Source: an uncultured Lactobacillus sp.
Lineage (GTDB): Bacteria > Bacillota > Bacilli > Lactobacillales > Lactobacillaceae
Assembly: GCA_946482425.1 (NCBI GenBank)
Contig: CAMLRO010000006.1
Coordinates: 1-42,802 of the forward strand
Reading direction: 5' to 3'
DNA: 42,802 nucleotides
Positions 39,501-42,802 of this stretch are shown here, piece by piece. A program made the translations under genes and the position numbers. Each line of letters opens with the position of its first letter. The first letter of the stretch is position 1. A model generated the notes under the pieces. The model ran no database searches and was not told the DNA's origin. It was given only the letters and a program-made list of their open reading frames with translations.

Positions 39501-41023
39501 AGTTTATTTTGGTCTGACGCAATTTTTTTATTCAGATTTTGAGCATCCACTACTACCCTATCCATATTGAAATGACCAGCATTTTCTTCTTTATCAACTT
39601 GGGCAAAATCGACAGCATTTTCTATATTACTGATAGCAGTCTGATAATACAAGTTAACTTTATCTTTTAGAGCACTCTTATTTTCAGCACTAATATTTGG
39701 TAAATCATCAATATCTTTATTATCACAGAACTGTACGTCACCTAACTTTTTACTAGCAGCTAATTTATATTGATTAAGCTTATTTAATGCATCTGATTTG
39801 ACAGCATCAATATCTTTTATTGCTTTACGCGTTATTTCAAATACTTTTTGAAGGGAGTCAGCAGTGGCAAAATCTGTATCAGCTTGGCTTAAAATTTCAT
39901 TAACCAAGTCTTTGTCAGCTTGACTTGGTAAGCTACCACTAACTTTATCTGCTCCTTCTCCAACTAGGTCCTTGGCAAGTGCAGTGGCAAAAGCAATTTT
40001 CGCTTTGTCTACTGTTTTAAAAAACTTATCCACAGCCGTTCCCACTATATTTGTTATGGAATTGGCGTCATCAGCTTTATCAATTTGATCATTCGCATCT
40101 GTTGCAGTTGCCTCAATGTCATCAATAGCAGCTGCCCATTTTTTTCCAGTTTCAGTCCTATTAATCGTATTAAGTTTGCTATAAGCATCATTTATCTGAT
40201 TTTTTGCAGCATTAGCTGCAGAATTTATATTGGCATGACTATTAGCTTTACTTGCTGCTAATTTAGCTTGTTCGTCAACGTTTGCTTTACTTGTAATAGC
40301 ATTAGTAGCTTTCTTTTGGGCAAAATGTAGTTCTGTAGCCGATGCAATATTTAAAAGGTCCCTTATAGCAGTTTCTGCTGTTGAATTTATTTCTTCAACA
40401 CTTTTACCTGCATTGAGTTTAGCTAAAGCTTCATTATCAATTTTATCAATCTGAGCCAAATAATCATTTTTAGTGTTCAAGTCGTCTTGATCTTTTGAGG
40501 AAGAACTATATGCATTATTTACTCTAATTTGTACAGTTTGAACTGTAGATGTTATATCAAATTTTCTATTATTTCGTATTGATTCAATATCACTTTGATC
40601 GGATTCATCTTTTTTTAAGTGTTCTTTAGTAAGACTATTTTTTGCATCCTGATCAGTATCAGCTTTTTTAGCAACGTCTGTTTGAACACCTGAAACAGTA
40701 TTATCAGATGCAAACTTTTGGACAGTAGAAGTGCTTGCGGCATCTTTCTTGTCACCATAAGTCCCAGTATTTTTACTAGAACCAAGTTTGATAACATTAT
40801 CATTGACATGACGTTTATCTGAAACTGATTCTATTTTATCATCGGCCTGCTTTGCAGTTGATTCAGTATCAGCTTTAACTGTTTGACTACCAGCTCCGAA
40901 AAAAGTGAATCCCAATAAAACAGAAGCCACTCCAACTGTTAATTTGCGAATTGAAAAATGATCCTGCTTTGCTTGCAATTTCCTTTTTCTTAATTTCTCA
41001 TTATAGTTATTTTTACTTAGCAT
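36506..41023 (-). CDS. Large surface protein: YSIRK-type signal, helical repeats, C-terminal SLAP domains
   Basis: A secreted wall-associated protein of 1505 residues. The YSIRK-type signal (HFSIRKLTVGVASVLLGF) is at about 22-39, with cleavage probably after VKA at 49-51. A Ser/Thr/Asp-rich stretch follows. Residues about 160-1190 are charged helical repeats; the clearest are three units of about 155 residues at 266-420, 590-745 and 755-910, plus a half unit at 162-245. An Asn/Gly/Thr linker leads to residues 1238-1505, which hold four SLAP half-repeats, each beginning HNAY. SLAP domains bind wall polymers non-covalently; no LPXTG motif is present. The ATG at 41023 has AAAGGA upstream. The whole protein has a single cysteine (433). 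A role in adhesion or surface shielding is inferred. Confidence 0.92.
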   Translation of the reverse strand: MLSKNNYNEKLRKRKLQAKQDHFSIRKLTVGVASVLLGFTFFGAGSQTVKADTESTAKQADDKIESVSDKRHVNDNVIKLGSSKNTGTYGDKKDAASTSTVQKFASDNTVSGVQTDVAKKADTDQDAKNSLTKEHLKKDESDQSDIESIRNNRKFDITSTVQTVQIRVNNAYSSSSKDQDDLNTKNDYLAQIDKIDNEALAKLNAGKSVEEINSTAETAIRDLLNIASATELHFAQKKATNAITSKANVDEQAKLAASKANSHANINSAANAAKNQINDAYSKLNTINRTETGKKWAAAIDDIEATATDANDQIDKADDANSITNIVGTAVDKFFKTVDKAKIAFATALAKDLVGEGADKVSGSLPSQADKDLVNEILSQADTDFATADSLQKVFEITRKAIKDIDAVKSDALNKLNQYKLAASKKLGDVQFCDNKDIDDLPNISAENKSALKDKVNLYYQTAISNIENAVDFAQVDKEENAGHFNMDRVVVDAQNLNKKIASDQNKLDDYAQKATENINNSNLSEDDKEKAKNAISQARDDAKNIVEQQPTVERVDAAKKAGEAAIDAIEQAAYLTDLERAKLIEKIRVENAAENAKNKVGDEFNHLDTNGLDKEKDKLETALETIEKVKNDAETAISSATDKNAVSTISKTGIDKINGVADDTSLEFAKEAAKEIIQQISDIVKQNLKDPKDRNAVDEVIKETTVDWAKTIHDVTKIQEYIIDEIKQIKNAADNKENNDLSNAKSSGRDTIEVDAAAALDRVKKAYEKLTEAERTAKKDEYDAAIKAINDARIAAEDKIDNATNVDAINAAVSNAKQDFNTIATNAEVSFAKIAGKDKIHDAAVEANKVLSPKGQAAVTDIVTQANSDIEDAETVAKIEKITENAINKIKAIQDSEKTDLENAIKYANDEFEKKYKEAVARLKKEFSDSATTTEVDKAFNSNKDITGKSVEEVNAKEIAAERELAKGEVRDTGTNAKTRVDSLKHKDGTDYTDNEKKALKNQIEKDVLEANGSKNQSGTLDKPSDTEGIDTIRNDAVNKIISESIADSQEGENVLQHDPDVLLERLAKAHKSAIDKLQKFGSNVNHDQTDKNYEEAKKDLNSNPTDLATELAGEKLIANGALSDAKTAADNIVDSNTDYSSTVKDKIKQQIQKDFDEAYNRIKESPAVSELITQKRNDGIDQLYRDATDTNVNVTNIINSGGGSNQITNITNTNPDNNQNNQTPNTLENGKETAKTVRVVLNHNAYLYDNSAHRANGVILGIGSILETIGTETINNRQYYVLVDQGANGKKYYVAAGNVKGTAKQLHHNAYIYNQYGKRVRKYGKLKAGKAVRTYGSSVMIRGKKYYIVAKNRFVKAANFTSHKAKTTVKKAKEDAAADQSQVIINKKVMHNAYLYDENGVRANGLVINAGSTVDVSTQKVINKRAYYALENGLYIAAGNIDAKKLKLKHNAYVYSKYGNRLGKKVLKKNKSVNTYGTPVRIKGKKYYTVTTSKFIKKANVKG
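36509..37312 (-). repeat. SLAP domain region, four half-repeats (first surface protein)
   Basis: Half-repeats start at about residues 1245, 1310, 1393 and 1452 with HNAYLY, HNAYIY, HNAYLY and HNAYVY. The 1st and 3rd share RANG; the 2nd and 4th share YGxR and a GKKYY strand. This is two SLAP domains of about 110 residues each, joined by a Lys/Ala-rich linker. Confidence 0.9.
38294..40540 (-). repeat. Tandem and dispersed helical repeats of about 155 aa
   Basis: Residues 162-245 (half), 266-420, 590-745 and 755-910 of the protein share the order: an AY(x)KL start, K(x)6AI(x)2I, A(x)5ID(x)A, a FAK segment, then a second half with V(x)3I(x)2A(x)2D and a closing I(x)IT(x)2AI(x)2I. They are degenerate at DNA level. 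Confidence 0.75.
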
Positions 41024-41057
41024 TATTAGTCCTTTCTTGTTATTTAAGCACATCCAT

Positions 41058-41086
41058 ATTGTATAACAACCGTTATTTGTTGTAAA
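41058..41086 (-). promoter_or_regulatory. Promoter of the 1505-aa surface protein gene
   Basis: TTTACA, 17 nt, TACAAT on the minus strand, about 35 nt before the start. The spacer contains ACAAC and GTTGT as a short inverted repeat, possibly a regulator site. Confidence 0.8.
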
Positions 41087-41412
41087 TATAATACATATTT
41101 TTTAGTATTATATTATAAAAAATAATTATTTTAATATAAGTAGTACTACATCTGTTATATTTATTTTATCTTTTATATCAAAATTTAAATTAAAGACAGC
41201 AGTTTTAATAATCGTATAAACATGAAAATTTGGTTTTTAATAAATATATTTATACAAAATTTTGTTATAAATTATATTAATATATAGATATATTTAATTT
41301 TTATTTTTAAATTTTTTCAGCTGATTTTTTAGTGTTAAAAAAACCAGCTGAAATAGTGGGTTGTAGTTTTAAGGCGTTATTTATTGCTAAGTAAAAAATA
41401 ATTAGCAAAAGA
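41087..41412. other. AT-rich spacer between the two surface protein genes
   Basis: No gene is supported here. It is very AT-rich, with a long imperfect inverted repeat TTTCAGCTG..CAGCTGAAA at 41315-41353 that lacks a T run. A 21-codon plus-strand frame at 41222 has no ribosome-binding site. Confidence 0.7.
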
Positions 41413-41452
41413 AAAAGTGCCACAATTGTTTTTTTACAATTGTGGCACTTCT
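41413..41452 (-). terminator. Terminator of the second surface protein gene
   Basis: AAGTGCCACAATTGT pairs perfectly with ACAATTGTGGCACTT, followed on the minus strand by TTTCTTTTG. Its arms share GCCACAATTGT with the terminator of the neighbouring paralogue. Confidence 0.9.
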
Positions 41453-41472
41453 CTCGTTATCAGCTAGTTAAA

Positions 41473-42802
41473 CTAACCTTTAACATTGGCTTTTTTAACA
41501 AATTTACTTGTTTTTATAGTGTAGTACTTCTTACCTTTAATCTTTACTGGATTACCGTAAGTCTTAATTGATTTACGTTTCTTCAGTACTTTCTTACCTA
41601 GGCGATTACCATATTTACTGTATACATAAGCATTATGCTTCAATTTCAGTTTCTTGGCATCGATATTTCCTGCAGCTATATACAACCCGTCTTCAAGAAT
41701 ATAATATAGCTTCTTGTTGACAACTTTTTGCGAAACTACGTCAACCTTTGAACCAGCATTTATTACTAAGCCATTTGCACGAATACCATTTTGATCATAA
41801 AGATATGCATTGTGCATTATCTTTTTATTAATGATGATATGAGATTGGTCTCCTGCTTCAACAGCAGCAGTTTGATTAGCCGTTGCCGTCTTTAAAGGTA
41901 CATTTTGGCTTGAGACATTTGCTGCTTTGACATAACGATTCTTGGCAATGATAAAGTACTTCTTACCACGAATCTTAACGCTACTGCCGTATGTAGCAAT
42001 GACCTTACCTGACTTCAGTTTACCTGATTTCTTAACCCGCTTGCCGTATTGGTTGTAAATGTAAGCATTATGTTTCAACTTCTTAGCTGTTTTCTTAACA
42101 TTGCCGACTGAGACATAGTACTTCTTATTATCGGCAACTTTGTCAACTAAAACATAATATTGTTCACCGTTAATTGTTTCAATACCGTAAGTATCAAGAA
42201 TTGATCCGGCTCCCAAAGTAATGCCATTTGCACGTTTACCTTTACTATTGTACAGGTAGGCATTATGCATTAAGATTACTCTTTCAGAGTCTTCAGTCTT
42301 CTTATCAGTTTCCTTATCTTTATCATCAGTCTTATCAGGTTGAGCAGGTGCTATCGGTTGAACTTGCTGTCCGCTACCACCGTTTTCTATAATATTGGTT
42401 ACATTAACATTAGACTCCGTGGCATCGCGTTTTAATTGATCAATACCAAGGTTACGCTGCGCAGAGATTACCTCACTGACTGATGAACATGCATTAATAC
42501 TGTTCAAAAATTCATTGTAATCCTTCACAATATGCTCTTTGATTTGCTTTTTAGCATCAGAATCATAATTAGAATTACCATCAACAAGCTTATTGGCTGC
42601 CTTTTGTGCATCAGCTAAAGCTCCTATGGCAATTAACTTTTCACCTTCAAGTTCAGTTGCTAAATCGGTTGGCTTTGCGTTAAGTTTGGCAAGCGCATCT
42701 TCATATCTTTGCTGAATGGTACTATCATCAGTGTCAGGACCAAACTTCTTATCTTTCAAATATTTTGAAGCAGCTTCACGAGCTGCGGCTAGTCTTTGAC
42801 TG
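41473..42802 (-). CDS. SLAP-domain surface protein, C-terminal part (5' end beyond window)
   Basis: About 443 C-terminal residues of a paralogue of the 1505-aa protein. The frame is open to the window edge (SQRLAAAREAASKYLKDKK precedes the first in-frame TTG), so the start is outside. It has a helical region matching residues about 1060-1190 of the neighbour (PTDLATELEGEKLIA, NVNVTNII), a Lys/Asp/Pro linker, then four SLAP half-repeats from about 42282 on. No LPXTG is present. The final SLAP half-repeat is nearly identical to the neighbour's. It probably also begins with a secretion signal, but this cannot be seen. Confidence 0.9.
   Translation of the reverse strand, partial: SQRLAAAREAASKYLKDKKFGPDTDDSTIQQRYEDALAKLNAKPTDLATELEGEKLIAIGALADAQKAANKLVDGNSNYDSDAKKQIKEHIVKDYNEFLNSINACSSVSEVISAQRNLGIDQLKRDATESNVNVTNIIENGGSGQQVQPIAPAQPDKTDDKDKETDKKTEDSERVILMHNAYLYNSKGKRANGITLGAGSILDTYGIETINGEQYYVLVDKVADNKKYYVSVGNVKKTAKKLKHNAYIYNQYGKRVKKSGKLKSGKVIATYGSSVKIRGKKYFIIAKNRYVKAANVSSQNVPLKTATANQTAAVEAGDQSHIIINKKIMHNAYLYDQNGIRANGLVINAGSKVDVVSQKVVNKKLYYILEDGLYIAAGNIDAKKLKLKHNAYVYSKYGNRLGKKVLKKRKSIKTYGNPVKIKGKKYYTIKTSKFVKKANVKG
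41476..42282 (-). repeat. SLAP domain region, four half-repeats (second surface protein)
   Basis: Four HNAY-initiated half-repeats in the same order as in the paralogue, with a shorter, less basic linker between domains. Confidence 0.9.

Noticed and set aside
36506..41053. Longer N-terminus for the surface protein (start at 41053)
   Set aside because: It would include the ribosome-binding site and adds ten residues before the normal YSIRK signal; the ATG at 41023 fits better.
41222..41287. 21-codon plus-strand frame in the AT-rich surface gene spacer
   Set aside because: No ribosome-binding site; composition is what AT-rich DNA gives by chance.
41315..41353. Inverted repeat as an insertion-sequence end
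   Set aside because: No transposase, no matching second end and no target duplication are seen; kept only as an unexplained hairpin.
36509..42282. Repeated SLAP-coding DNA as a possible CRISPR or mobile repeat
   Set aside because: The repeats are in frame, code for conserved HNAY domains and have no regular spacers, so they are protein domain repeats.

Overview
The window is chromosomal DNA of a low-GC lactic acid bacterium, most likely Lactobacillus in the strict sense (delbrueckii/acidophilus-type). Four things point there: the order of the division and wall (dcw) cluster, T-box leaders in front of aminoacyl-tRNA synthetase genes, DUF1831 and DUF3397 family proteins, and large surface proteins ending in SLAP (lactobacillar S-layer-type) domains. 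I cannot name the species. Most of the window is conserved housekeeping DNA on the minus strand. The accessory part is the last 6.3 kb.

Region 1 (1-6.9 kb, minus): ileS, preceded by a T-box leader, is followed by a small cold-shock-domain protein, a NUDIX ADP-ribose pyrophosphatase, a tail-anchored small protein, MTA/SAH nucleosidase, a cysteine desulfurase, a DUF1831 protein and the start of mnmA. The desulfurase and MnmA form a tRNA 2-thiouridine unit.

Region 2 (6.9-20.6 kb, minus): the complete dcw cluster reads mraZ, rsmH, ftsL, pbp2x, mraY, murD, murG, divIB, ftsA, ftsZ, sepF, yggT, then ylmH and divIVA. Three GTGG repeats exactly 10 nt apart lie upstream of mraZ and look like a MraZ operator. 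A hairpin separates yggT from ylmH-divIVA, which has its own extended -10 promoter.

Region 3 (20.6-29.3 kb): a DUF3397 protein, a 46-residue plus-strand membrane protein, then on the minus strand mreBCD, and valS-folC-HAD phosphatase-radC behind a second T-box leader.

Region 4 (29.3-36.5 kb): thiI with its own cysteine desulfurase (a second tRNA sulfur unit, for 4-thiouridine), and ezrA, all minus. On the plus strand are rpsD with a long structured leader, a YueI-family gene and rarA.

Region 5 (36.5-42.8 kb, minus): two paralogous surface proteins. One is complete (1505 aa: YSIRK signal, helical repeats, SLAP domains). The other is truncated by the window edge. They share a 105-nt tract with only two differences, and the same terminator arms, which suggests duplication with later gene conversion. 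I see no tRNA, rRNA, CRISPR array, prophage or insertion sequence.
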